A stretch of 64,000 nt of DNA. It comes from Pelotomaculum_C sp050950345 (GTDB lineage: Bacteria; Bacillota; Desulfotomaculia; Desulfotomaculales; Pelotomaculaceae). Position numbers and translations under genes: made by a program. The stretch spans positions 186,001 to 250,000 of the forward strand of contig JBMNHK010000004.1 in the NCBI GenBank assembly GCA_050950345.1, in the 5' to 3' direction. Positions 43,166 through 51,466 of the stretch are shown here, one piece after another (the stretch's first letter is position 1; each line of letters starts with the position of its first letter). Below the pieces are notes generated by a model. The model was given only the letters and a program-made list of their open reading frames with translations, made no database searches and was not told where the DNA came from.

Positions 43166-44764
43166 ATGCCCTCAATACAGATCTATGACACGACATTAAG
43201 AGACGGCACGCAAGCTGAAGGAATATCTTTATCCTGTGAAGACAAGATCAAAATCGCTCAGTACCTCGACAAAATGGGCATCCATTATATTGAGGGCGGT
43301 TACCCGGGTTCAAATCCCAAAGACGTTGATTTCTTCAATGAGATGCGCAATTACAAATTCAAACATGCCAGGCTGGCCGGATTTGGTTCCACCCGCCGGG
43401 CAAAATCGACGGCGGAAAGTGACGCCAACCTCAACGCTCTTGTTAATTCCGGTGTCAGTGTCGCAACAATTTTCGGCAAGAGCTGGGATATGCACGTAAC
43501 CACGTCTTTAAGGACCACTCTTGAAGAAAACCTGGCCATGATCAGGGACACGGTGGCTTTCCTCAAGAGAAACGGGCTGGAAGTCTTCTTTGACGCCGAG
43601 CACTTTTTTGACGGTTTTAAAGCTAACCCGGAGTATGCCCTGGCCGCTCTGGAAGCGGCCGAAGCAGGTGGGGCCTCTACGCTGGTGCTTTGCGATACCA
43701 ATGGCGGCTCTATGCCCCTGGAGGTCAAGGAAATAGTAGAGGCGGTAGCGCAAAAGCTCCGGACACCACTTGGCATCCACGCTCACAACGACGGTGAACT
43801 GGCCGTAGCTAACTCGTTAATCGCCGTGCAGAGCGGCGCTATCCAGGTGCAGGGCACTATCAACGGTTATGGTGAAAGATGCGGCAACGCCAACCTCTGT
43901 TCCATCATTCCCAACCTGTCCTTTAAGCTGGGTTATGAAACGATTCCCCGGGAGAACCTGTCCCGTCTGGTGGAGATGTCCCGTTATGTCAGTGAAGTAG
44001 CCAACGTCAGTCCCGACTCCCGGCAGCCCTATGTGGGCGCCAGCGCCTTTGCCCATAAGGGCGGTATTCACGTCAGCGCTATTATGAAGGACTCCAAAAC
44101 TTACGAGCATATCGACCCCGAACTGGTGGGCAACCAGCGGCGCGTGTTGATTTCCGAGCTTTCAGGCATCTCCAATCTTCTTTACAAGTATAAAGAGATG
44201 AACCTGGACATTGACCGGCAGAACCCAGAGAGCAAACGGATCCTGGAAGAAATCAAACAGTTGGAAAACCAGGGCTTTCAGTTTGAGGGCGCCGAGGGTA
44301 CCATCGAGCTTCTTTTGCACAAAGCCCATAACAACTTCAAGGAGCCCTTTTCCCTGGAAGCTCTTCGCTTGTTAGTTGAAATGAAACCAAACAGCCCGGC
44401 TTATTCCGAGGCGGTGATTAAAATCAAGGTGGGGGACCAGGTGGTGCACACGGCAGCAGAAGGCAACGGTCCGGTGAACGCCCTGGATCACGCTTTGCGC
44501 AAGTCTTTGAAATCCTTTTATCCCAACCTTGAAGCCATGCAGTTAAACGACTACAAGGTGCGTGTGCTGGATGAAAAGGACGGCACAGGGGCCAGCGTGC
44601 GTGTGCACATCGAGACCGGCACCGGCCAGGATTCCTGGGGTACGGTGGGCGTATCGACAAACATCATTGAGGCAAGCTGGCAAGCCCTGGCGGACAGCAT
44701 CGCATACGGCCTGATGAAAGATAGCGACACAGGTAAGGATAAGGGCAATGAACCTGGAGATTAA
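43166..44764 (+). CDS. cimA: (R)-citramalate synthase
   Basis: A 532-residue LeuA-like enzyme condensing pyruvate and acetyl-CoA to citramalate, which gives 2-oxobutyrate for isoleucine without threonine. It starts DTTLRDGTQAEGISLS and has GGYPGSNPKDVDFF near residue 47. HAHNDGELAVANSL near 206 and NGYGERCGNANL near 234 replace the LeuA versions. The long insertion and C-terminal LeuA dimer domain match the Desulfo/Leptospira-type citramalate synthases. Last gene of the operon; the isoleucine T-box fits. Confidence 0.92.
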   Translation: MPSIQIYDTTLRDGTQAEGISLSCEDKIKIAQYLDKMGIHYIEGGYPGSNPKDVDFFNEMRNYKFKHARLAGFGSTRRAKSTAESDANLNALVNSGVSVATIFGKSWDMHVTTSLRTTLEENLAMIRDTVAFLKRNGLEVFFDAEHFFDGFKANPEYALAALEAAEAGGASTLVLCDTNGGSMPLEVKEIVEAVAQKLRTPLGIHAHNDGELAVANSLIAVQSGAIQVQGTINGYGERCGNANLCSIIPNLSFKLGYETIPRENLSRLVEMSRYVSEVANVSPDSRQPYVGASAFAHKGGIHVSAIMKDSKTYEHIDPELVGNQRRVLISELSGISNLLYKYKEMNLDIDRQNPESKRILEEIKQLENQGFQFEGAEGTIELLLHKAHNNFKEPFSLEALRLLVEMKPNSPAYSEAVIKIKVGDQVVHTAAEGNGPVNALDHALRKSLKSFYPNLEAMQLNDYKVRVLDEKDGTGASVRVHIETGTGQDSWGTVGVSTNIIEASWQALADSIAYGLMKDSDTGKDKGNEPGD

Positions 44765-44789
44765 ATAAATATTCCCTGCAGGAAACAGG

Positions 44790-44832
44790 TACCCGCTGCT
44801 GAAATATTATTTTGAGGCAGCGGGTATTTTAT
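44790..44832 (+). terminator. intrinsic terminator of the ilv-leu-cimA operon
   Basis: TACCCGCTGC (44790-44799) pairs with GCAGCGGGTA (44817-44826), followed by TTTTATT. Confidence 0.88.
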
Positions 44833-44875
44833 TGCAAGATGATGCCGCCGGCCGCTTTTGGGGGAGGGACGCCTG

Positions 44876-45706
44876 TTGGAGCAGTTCTGGCTGCCTAGTA
44901 TTGATTATTTTAAAGCAGTTCTTCAATTCAACCTGATCAGCGTTATCGATATTGCCATCGTTGCTTTTGTTATGTACAGGATCATGCTTTTAATTAAAGG
45001 GACCAGGGCGGTTCAGTTAATTAAAGGCCTGATTGTGCTCATTGCCCTCACTGCTTTGTCCGGCCTTTTTAATCTCGATACCGCCAACTGGCTACTGCGC
45101 CAGGCCATGACCGCACTGGTGGTGGCCTTACCCATCGTATTCCAGCCGGAGCTGAGACGAGCCCTGGAAAAACTGGGCCAGGGCCGCTTCCTCTCCACCA
45201 CCGCCAACAGGTACGAGGTAGTGGATCAGCCCGCATATATTGTTGAAATTGGCCGGGCTACCACTTTGCTGGCCAAGAATAAAATGGGTGCGCTGTTCGT
45301 TTTGGAGCGGGAGACCGGTCTGGAGGAGCATATTGATACCGGTGTGAGAATTGACGGTCTGGTTTCTGCCGATTTGCTGGTCAACATATTTGTCAACAAG
45401 ACGCCGCTCCATGATGGCGCCGTCATTATCCGCGGCGGGCGGGTGGCCGCGGCTGCTTGTTTCCTGCCCCTCAGTGAAAACCCGCATCTCGCCAGCTACC
45501 TTGGCGCCAGGCACCGGGCCGGCATCGGCATCACCGAGCACTCTGATGCCATCGCCGTAATAGTATCTGAGGAGACCGGGAACGTTTCCCTGGCGGTTGA
45601 AGGGAACCTGACCAGGTGCCAGGACGAAGCCGGCCTGGTGAAAGAGCTTTCATCCTTGATGCATAAAGCGAACAGCTCATTATCCGCACTTTTGCTCGGG
45701 AGGTAG
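44876..45706 (+). CDS. cdaA: diadenylate cyclase CdaA (c-di-AMP synthase)
   Basis: A 276-residue membrane protein: three N-terminal transmembrane segments (about residues 15-95) and a DisA_N catalytic domain. Motifs LHDGAVIIRGGRV near residue 178 (DGA) and GARHRAGIGITEHSDA near 209 (RHR) form the active site. It converts two ATP to c-di-AMP, which controls potassium and wall homeostasis. TTG 44876 has GGGAGGGA six bases upstream. Upstream of ybbR and glmM, as in most Firmicutes. Confidence 0.93.
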   Translation: MEQFWLPSIDYFKAVLQFNLISVIDIAIVAFVMYRIMLLIKGTRAVQLIKGLIVLIALTALSGLFNLDTANWLLRQAMTALVVALPIVFQPELRRALEKLGQGRFLSTTANRYEVVDQPAYIVEIGRATTLLAKNKMGALFVLERETGLEEHIDTGVRIDGLVSADLLVNIFVNKTPLHDGAVIIRGGRVAAAACFLPLSENPHLASYLGARHRAGIGITEHSDAIAVIVSEETGNVSLAVEGNLTRCQDEAGLVKELSSLMHKANSSLSALLLGR

Positions 45707-45710
45707 GCAT

Positions 45711-46658
45711 ATGGTTCGTCTGGACTGGCAAAAAATTTCGATGCGACTACTGGCGGTATTGCTTGCCTTTGTCATGTGGCTTTACGTGAGCAATGAACAG
45801 AATCCGGTCCGGGAAATGGTCCTCAATGTCGAACTGGAATACAACGAGCCGTCCCAGAATTATTTTATTACCGGCGGTATGCCGGAGAGCGTTAAAGTTA
45901 AGGTGCAGGGAAACCGGGATGATATGAACAACCTTACAGCCGCTGATCTCAGAGCTGTCGTCAACATTCCGGAAGGAAAGACGGGAGAGCTGGTTCTGCC
46001 GGTAGAGGTAACCGCCCCGTACAAATTGAAGGTGGTTCAGGTTACCCCGGAAGAGGTCACTATCAGCCTGGATCGTATGGTAGAAAAGCAGGTGGCCGTT
46101 GTAGTCAGCTTGCAGGGCACAGCAGCTCAGGGTTACACCGCCCTGGCACCTGTATGCCGGCCTGAGACGGTGACGATCAGGGGGCCTTCGCGAGTGGTTA
46201 ACGATATTAATCAGGTGACTGCGGCGGTGGATATCCAAAATGCCGCCCAGGAAATAGTCCAAACTGCTGCTGTTAACTCGCTAAGTGCACAGGTTGTTTT
46301 AAACCCGTCATCTGTCCAGGTAACAGTGCCCGTGATCGCAGCCTTAGCCTCCAAAACGGTAACAGTGACGCCTCAGCTAATAGGCAGCGTCATGGAAGGG
46401 TATAGGGTGGTTAAGAGCACCAGTGACCCGGTTGTCGTTACAATTTTCGGCGCGCCGGATGCTATTAATCATATTACCGCGCTGCAAACAGAACCGGTAG
46501 ATGTTCAGGGCGCAGGACAAAACTTGAGTAAAGAAGTGGGTTTGTCTATACCGGCGGGTGTGACTGCTGCCCAACCCTCCCGTGTCAATGTCCTGGTAGA
46601 AGTGGACATGGTAGAGGAGACACCCCCTGCTTCCTCAGAGGAATCTGATAACACCTGA
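45711..46658 (+). CDS. cdaR: YbbR-domain protein CdaR, regulator of CdaA
   Basis: A 315-residue protein with one N-terminal membrane anchor (about residues 11-25) and four extracytoplasmic YbbR repeats (about 30-295, recurring patterns such as VKVKVQGNRDD, VTIRGPSRVV and VVVTIFGAPDAI). YbbR/CdaR proteins bind CdaA and adjust its activity. Starts five bases after the cdaA stop with GGGAGG before its ATG. Confidence 0.9.
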   Translation: MVRLDWQKISMRLLAVLLAFVMWLYVSNEQNPVREMVLNVELEYNEPSQNYFITGGMPESVKVKVQGNRDDMNNLTAADLRAVVNIPEGKTGELVLPVEVTAPYKLKVVQVTPEEVTISLDRMVEKQVAVVVSLQGTAAQGYTALAPVCRPETVTIRGPSRVVNDINQVTAAVDIQNAAQEIVQTAAVNSLSAQVVLNPSSVQVTVPVIAALASKTVTVTPQLIGSVMEGYRVVKSTSDPVVVTIFGAPDAINHITALQTEPVDVQGAGQNLSKEVGLSIPAGVTAAQPSRVNVLVEVDMVEETPPASSEESDNT

Positions 46659-46743
46659 CAACACTGCAAAACTGTAAAGTTGCTGAAAACAACTTGTTGC
46701 CGGCGGGCTGTTTGGCACATACAATAGCCTGAGCCTTGAGAAA

Positions 46744-46773
46744 TTGACAATCCTCAGTCCTTATAGTTATAAT
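46744..46773 (+). promoter_or_regulatory. promoter ahead of glmM
   Basis: TTGACA (46744-46749), 18 bases, TATAAT (46768-46773). It would allow glmM to be transcribed apart from cdaA-cdaR. Confidence 0.75.
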
Positions 46774-46811
46774 TAGTTGGTGTTTTTTCAGTGGAAAGGA
46801 GAACCGATCTA

Positions 46812-48146
46812 ATGGCAGCTTTGTTTGGTACTGATGGTGTAAGAGGAGTGGCGAACCGTGAGCTGACAGCGGAACTTGCCTTTAAGTTAGGCAGGGCGGG
46901 GGCCTGGATCCTGGCTGGTGAAAACACCGGCTCGCGGATCGTAATCGGCAAAGATACCCGGATCTCCGGGGATATGCTGGAAGCTGCCCTGATCGCGGGT
47001 ATTTGTTCCGCTGGTGTGGATGTTTTAAGAGTCGGGGTGATGACCACGCCTGGCATAGCCTACCTGACCCGTAATCTGCAGGCTGTAGCAGGAGTAGTCA
47101 TTTCAGCCTCCCATAACCCGGTTGAGGATAACGGGATTAAATTTTTCGGTCCCAGCGGCTATAAGCTGCCTGATGAAACAGAAGCGGCTATTGAAGCCCT
47201 GGTGCTGGAAGATTGCTGTTCCGTCACATCTCCGGTAGGGGGTGGGGTAGGACGCGTCTACCAGGTGGACGACGCCGTCCAGCGTTATGTGGCATATGCC
47301 TGTGGCACGATCAGCACAGACCTGGCCGGCATTAAGCTGGTGGTAGACTGCGCCAACGGAGCAGCTTCTCAGATTGCCCCCCTGATCTATAAAAGGCTGG
47401 GTGCTGAAGTGATACCTATCTTCAACCACCCGGATGGGGTAAATATCAACAATGGGTGTGGTTCTACCCACCCGGAGGAGCTGATGGAAGCAGTTGTTGA
47501 TGCCGGCGCTGATCTAGGTCTGGCCCATGACGGGGATTCCGACCGGGTGCTGGCGGTTGACGCTTCGGGCAGGCTGGTTGACGGTGATCAGATTATGGTT
47601 GCCTGTGCCGGCTACTTAAAAGCCAAAGGGCAGTTGGCAAAGAATACGGTAGTGGTAACGGTTATGAGCAACCTTGGCCTGCACCTGGCTTTTCAGAAGC
47701 TGGGCATCAAGGCCGTGGAGACGAAAGTGGGCGATCGCTACGTCTTAGAGGAGCTCTTGCGTACCGGAGCGTGTTTTGGTGGTGAGCAATCCGGCCATAT
47801 TATTTTCCTGGATTATAACACAACTGGTGACGGCATCATTACTGCCCTGCAGCTCATGGCCATGATGAAGGAAACCGGCCAACCCCTGGACCAGCTGGCG
47901 GCTCAAATGGAGCGCTTGCCCCAACTGCTGGTAAATGTACAGGTGGCAGATAAAGATGCAGTGATGAAAAGCCCTGTCCTAAAAGAGGCGATCCAGCAGG
48001 AGGAAAAAAACATGGGCGGCAGCGGCCGTATCCTGGTCCGTCCCTCCGGCACAGAGCCGTTGGTGCGGGTGATGGCGGAAGGGAGAGACATGCTGCAGTT
48101 GGAAGGGATAGTTGGTAGATTAACGAATATAATTAAAGAGTTATAA
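46812..48146 (+). CDS. glmM: phosphoglucosamine mutase
   Basis: A 444-residue enzyme converting glucosamine-6-phosphate to glucosamine-1-phosphate for UDP-GlcNAc. FGTDGVRGVAN is at residues 5-15, and the phospho-Ser loop VVISASHNPVEDNGIK is near 96-111. The metal loop DGDSDRVLAVD is near 238, and the phosphate-binding RPSGTEPLVRVMAE is near 412. ATG 46812 has AAAGGAG upstream. In Firmicutes GlmM also binds and inhibits CdaA. Confidence 0.95.
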   Translation: MAALFGTDGVRGVANRELTAELAFKLGRAGAWILAGENTGSRIVIGKDTRISGDMLEAALIAGICSAGVDVLRVGVMTTPGIAYLTRNLQAVAGVVISASHNPVEDNGIKFFGPSGYKLPDETEAAIEALVLEDCCSVTSPVGGGVGRVYQVDDAVQRYVAYACGTISTDLAGIKLVVDCANGAASQIAPLIYKRLGAEVIPIFNHPDGVNINNGCGSTHPEELMEAVVDAGADLGLAHDGDSDRVLAVDASGRLVDGDQIMVACAGYLKAKGQLAKNTVVVTVMSNLGLHLAFQKLGIKAVETKVGDRYVLEELLRTGACFGGEQSGHIIFLDYNTTGDGIITALQLMAMMKETGQPLDQLAAQMERLPQLLVNVQVADKDAVMKSPVLKEAIQQEEKNMGGSGRILVRPSGTEPLVRVMAEGRDMLQLEGIVGRLTNIIKEL

Positions 48147-48249
48147 CCACAATCGAATACTAATAGTGCCTGAACCCCGCCCTGAGTATTATCTCAAGGG
48201 CATTCTGGGCATTCATTAGTAATACATAATATAATTGTTGTACAAAAAT

Positions 48250-48276
48250 GCCTTCCTGCTGCAGGAGGGCGTTTTG
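48250..48276 (+). terminator. weak intrinsic terminator after glmM
   Basis: GCCTTCCTGC pairs with GCAGGAGGGC (48261-48270), followed by GTTTTG. The preceding hairpin around 48178-48201 (CCCTGAG with CTCAAGGG) lacks a T tract. Confidence 0.5.
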
Positions 48277-48349
48277 TGTAACCACGGTTACTTTTATATT
48301 ATCCGGTTTTAGGTATAATATAGGAAATTAAAAAGAAAGGATGTTGGCC

Positions 48350-48676
48350 ATGTTAGAAAAAGTGTACAATTTTTCAACTGATGATGCAAAGCATATAGAA
48401 CAATTAATCGATGATGATCCAGTAATGATAAACCATATCATTTTACCAAAGGGTGAGAGGTTGCCCGAGCATTATTCCAATTCCAATACGTATATGGTCG
48501 TCATCAGGGGGAAATTGACCTTAAAGCTTAACGAGCAGGAGCCCCACGTATATACCAGCGGTAAGATAGTTAATATTCCGTACAAAATAAAGATGAATGT
48601 AAGCAACCAAAATGATCAGATACTGGAGTTTTTTGTAGTAAAGGCTCCTAATCCACGAAATTATAATGAGGCTTGA
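48350..48676 (+). CDS. cupin-domain protein
   Basis: A 108-residue single-domain cupin: ILPKGERLPEHYSNSNTYMVVIRGKLTL (about residues 31-58) is cupin motif 1, with His and Glu in the metal-ligand region, and YTSGKIVNIPYKIKMNVSN is motif 2, in which the second-motif His is missing. The function is therefore uncertain, perhaps a binding or regulatory cupin. ATG 48350 follows AAAGG; ATG 48341 is the alternative. TATAAT lies at 48314. Confidence 0.7.
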   Translation: MLEKVYNFSTDDAKHIEQLIDDDPVMINHIILPKGERLPEHYSNSNTYMVVIRGKLTLKLNEQEPHVYTSGKIVNIPYKIKMNVSNQNDQILEFFVVKAPNPRNYNEA

Positions 48677-48700
48677 TGCTTTAAAAGATGGGTAATGACC

Positions 48701-48749
48701 GGCAAAATGGCCGTCTAAGGTGAGCTAACCTTAAGACGGCCATTTTGCC
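48701..48749. terminator. long bidirectional hairpin between cupin and phospholipase genes
   Basis: GGCAAAATGGCCGTCTAAGG pairs with CCTTAAGACGGCCATTTTGCC with one bulged base. It lies between convergent genes; no long T tract follows. Confidence 0.65.
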
Positions 48750-48843
48750 CATATCTTTAAGGATTCATAACCAGGGGATGGGAATGCAGAGTTTTTTCAG
48801 TCCCGCATTTTGTAAGCCTTTGGCCGGTGCAATCGTGGGCCTG

Positions 48844-49521
48844 TTATTTAAATACATGGTTATAAAAAAACTTTAGAAAACCTGCTGAGGTTCGCTGGGC
48901 CAGTGGTAATAATTTCGCTACGGTATAATGGTTGTTTTCCGTTGAACGGCCTTTTACTAAAGGAAAGTATTTTTTCGCCTGCCGGGCATTTTCCGCCACC
49001 CAATCCTCCGGTTTGCCGGAGATGTCATAAATGCCTCCATCTTCCACTGTATAGTTGTACTTTCTCAACTCCGACCAATCCTCGAATTCCTGATGGCCAT
49101 ACAATACCTTACAAACAGCATGATGCGGCACGCAAAGATCCTGCACTAGATGCAGGGCTGCTCCGAGATAAAACATGGATTTTGGGTGATTCTTTTTTTT
49201 CCACAGGGATACAGCCTTGTTAAAAAGCTCTGAACACTTTTCTGCCGCGTTGGGCCATAACCACATGCCGCTTTTGCTGTCCGGATCGTAAAGGTGGCAG
49301 CAGCTCTTGAGTCCTTTATCTACCCATTGAACGCCACAGTCCAACTGGTCGGTAAAAATGTTAAAGAGATGCGCTTCTTTTTTATAACCGTCATTTAACA
49401 ATATCTGCCTTCCCTGAATATTATTAAAGACATGGGTAGTGCTGGCCCCTTTCACCATCTGTGTTGGTATAGACATCGAAGGTGCTGTAAATTTATTCAA
49501 CAATAACGCAATATCCACCAT
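48844..49521 (-). CDS. zinc-dependent phospholipase C-like protein
   Basis: A 225-residue protein of the bacterial zinc phospholipase C / S1-P1 fold. The His/Asp ligands are recognisable: TTHVFNNIQ near residue 28, HLFNIFTDQLDCG near 51, GAALHLVQDLCVPHHAV near 120 and HQEFEDW near 145. Secreted relatives have a signal peptide and an N-terminal Trp as zinc ligand; here neither is seen, so it may stay in the cell or belong to a non-secreted subgroup. Substrate unknown. Confidence 0.7.
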   Translation of the reverse strand: MVDIALLLNKFTAPSMSIPTQMVKGASTTHVFNNIQGRQILLNDGYKKEAHLFNIFTDQLDCGVQWVDKGLKSCCHLYDPDSKSGMWLWPNAAEKCSELFNKAVSLWKKKNHPKSMFYLGAALHLVQDLCVPHHAVCKVLYGHQEFEDWSELRKYNYTVEDGGIYDISGKPEDWVAENARQAKKYFPLVKGRSTENNHYTVAKLLPLAQRTSAGFLKFFYNHVFK

Positions 49522-49846
49522 CTCAACCCCGCTATGTAAAAGACTACAATACTATAATTCAAGAATATATAAAGTTGGGATAGATAAATTATAACATAGA
49601 AATGTAAATTTCAATGTTGTTTCAACGCCGTTTCTGATGAAGGATCGACGGGAAACTATGATTAGCCAGGATTTACCCTGCTTAACTGGTGTTTTTCTTG
49701 CTTATAAGCCCCGGGCAACATTATTTAGTTAGCCATTTTTGAGTTATGATCCTCGACATCGGGAGATACTTCACTTGATCACTAATTACTTTTTGCTGTA
49801 AGTGGATTTTTATGCAATCAATAATGTATACGTTGCTGCAGAGTCT
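49522..49846. other. intergenic region, no gene recognised
   Basis: AT-rich sequence upstream of the minus-strand phospholipase gene and to the left of the IS element. No supported gene or RNA. Confidence 0.4.
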
Positions 49847-51076
49847 CTGGTCAGGTAGGCGGTAAGTTGTAAAATTAAATGCCGCATATAACAAAAAAAT
49901 AGAGACTCATGGCAAAACCTCTGATATGTTAAAGGTGACTAAACCACAACATAAAGGAGGCCATGCACATGAGTCAATCCCATTGTACCACGACATTACG
50001 CCGTTTTAAACATATTACATTAAGAGAACGCTACCAGATTGAAATTCTACTCAAGGAGAAGAAGCGCCCCAGCGAGATAGCGAAGCTGTTAGGCAAGCAT
50101 AAACGAACCATCGAACGCGAGATTGGCCGTGGGACTGTCAGGATGCTAGGATACGACCTTACTTATGTAGACAAATACTGCGCAGATACAGCCGAGCGAG
50201 TATACCGCGAAAAAGCCGCTAATAAGGGAGCATGCTTAAAGATTGGTCATGACCATGAACTGGCAAATCACATAGAAAAAAAGATTATCCAGGAGAAATA
50301 TACGCCTGACGCAGTCATTGGCGAAATCTGGGCAAAAGGCATAAAATTTAAGACCAGTATATGTACAAAAACGCTCTATAACTATATCGATAAAGAATTA
50401 TTTGCAAATATAACGAATAAAGACCTGCCGGTAAAACGAGTACCCCGAAAAAAACGCCATAAGAAGGTAAGAGTTGCCCACAACAATCTAAAAGGCACTA
50501 GCATAGAAGAAAGACCTGAAGCAGCTGGTAGCCGGGAGGAAGCCGGCCATTGGGAGATGGATTGTGTAGTAAGTGGCAAAGGAAAAGGCAAAGCCGCACT
50601 GCTAGTTCTGACAGAACGCAAGTCGAGAAAAGAGCTTATCCGAAAGATGCCGGAAAAGACACAGAAATCAGTGAAGAAAGCCCTGGATAGGCTTGAAAGG
50701 GAGTACGGAACACGCTTTGCAGAAGTGTTTAAAACCATTACGGTAGACAATGGAAGCGAGTTTCTTAACAGTGCTGAATTAGAGAGTTCGGTCAGAAAGC
50801 CAGGCACTCAACGGACAAAAATCTTTTATGCCCACCCATTTAGCGCCTGGGAACGTGGAACCAATGAAAATGCCAACAAGTTAATCCGCCGGTTTATACC
50901 AAAGGGCACAGATATCAGCAAGCTTAAGCAAAAAGACATCAGGCGAATTGAGAACTGGATGAATAATTACCCAAGAAAAATTCATGGATATAAATCTGCT
51001 AATGAGATGGTAGCATAATCAGAGGTGCCAAAATATGGGTGGCAATTAAACTTGCAATTAACCTGGTCAGGTAGGC
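49847..51076 (+). mobile_element. IS30-family insertion sequence with 14-bp direct repeats
   Basis: A 1.2-kb element with one transposase. Imperfect terminal inverted repeats (about 17 of 24 matching) run from 49862-49885 and 51039-51062. Identical 14-bp direct repeats, CTGGTCAGGTAGGC, flank it at 49847-49860 and 51063-51076 and look like a target duplication. This is longer than the 2-3 bp of most IS30 elements, though some relatives make long duplications. Confidence 0.85.
49969..51018 (+). CDS. IS30-family transposase
   Basis: A 349-residue DDE transposase. The N-terminal helix-turn-helix (HITLRERYQIEILLKEKKRP, then IAKLLGKHKRTIEREI) is the IS30 type. The catalytic triad lies in WEMDCVV, TVDNGSEF and WERGTNENANKLIRRFIPKG, with the final Glu in the NENAN stretch. 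It appears intact. ATG 49969 is better spaced from AAGGAGG than ATG 49963. Confidence 0.93.
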   Translation: MSQSHCTTTLRRFKHITLRERYQIEILLKEKKRPSEIAKLLGKHKRTIEREIGRGTVRMLGYDLTYVDKYCADTAERVYREKAANKGACLKIGHDHELANHIEKKIIQEKYTPDAVIGEIWAKGIKFKTSICTKTLYNYIDKELFANITNKDLPVKRVPRKKRHKKVRVAHNNLKGTSIEERPEAAGSREEAGHWEMDCVVSGKGKGKAALLVLTERKSRKELIRKMPEKTQKSVKKALDRLEREYGTRFAEVFKTITVDNGSEFLNSAELESSVRKPGTQRTKIFYAHPFSAWERGTNENANKLIRRFIPKGTDISKLKQKDIRRIENWMNNYPRKIHGYKSANEMVA

Positions 51077-51089
51077 AGCAAAAAAAGTC

Positions 51090-51118
51090 TTGACAGAAAT
51101 TATAAAATTTGATAACAT
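51090..51118 (+). promoter_or_regulatory. promoter of the third T-box leader
   Basis: TTGACA (51090-51095), 17 bases, TAACAT (51113-51118). It begins only 14 bases after the IS direct repeat, so the insertion just spared it. Confidence 0.8.
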
Positions 51119-51137
51119 TGCGGGTAATTAATTGTTT

Positions 51138-51452
51138 TATTTAAATGCGATGACAGGGAAAACACCTTGCGGTATTTCGCTTCAGAGAGCTGTTGGATGC
51201 TGAGAAACAGTGCGTAACGCAAGTTGTGGACTCCCCCTTGAGCAGTTAGCTGAAAGCTCAGGTTGCTGTTGTAGCGACCCGGGCAATTAGGTGCGACCGG
51301 GTTTCTCGCCGTTATCACGAGAGGGCATTCGTCATTTTTGACCGATGCTTATGAGCGGGTATGTTCCATCATACCAACGAGAGTGGTACCGCGGAAGTTT
51401 AAGCTTTCGTCTCTAGCAGAAATGCTATGTGACGAAAGCTTTTTTATTTTAC
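51138..51452 (+). promoter_or_regulatory. T-box riboswitch, probably leucine-specific
   Basis: The Stem I opening GATGACAGGGA is at 51149, the T-box GAGTGGTACCGCGG at 51381-51394, with a terminator at 51401. Using the same ten-base spacing as the ilv T-box, the specifier is CTC (51231-51233), a Leu codon, preceded by GGA and followed by CCCCTTGAGC. Shifted readings (GAC or TGG) are less likely but not excluded. Confidence 0.85.
51401..51451 (+). terminator. T-box terminator of the fusion-gene leader
   Basis: AAGCTTTCGTC (51401-51411) pairs with GACGAAAGCTT (51431-51441), followed by TTTTATTTT. Confidence 0.9.
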
Positions 51453-51466
51453 AAGGAGGATTTACG

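Noticed and set aside
51338..51466. Extended frame upstream of the isomerase-synthetase fusion
   Set aside because: It lies in the T-box; ATG 51467 has a strong ribosome site and begins the barrel domain.
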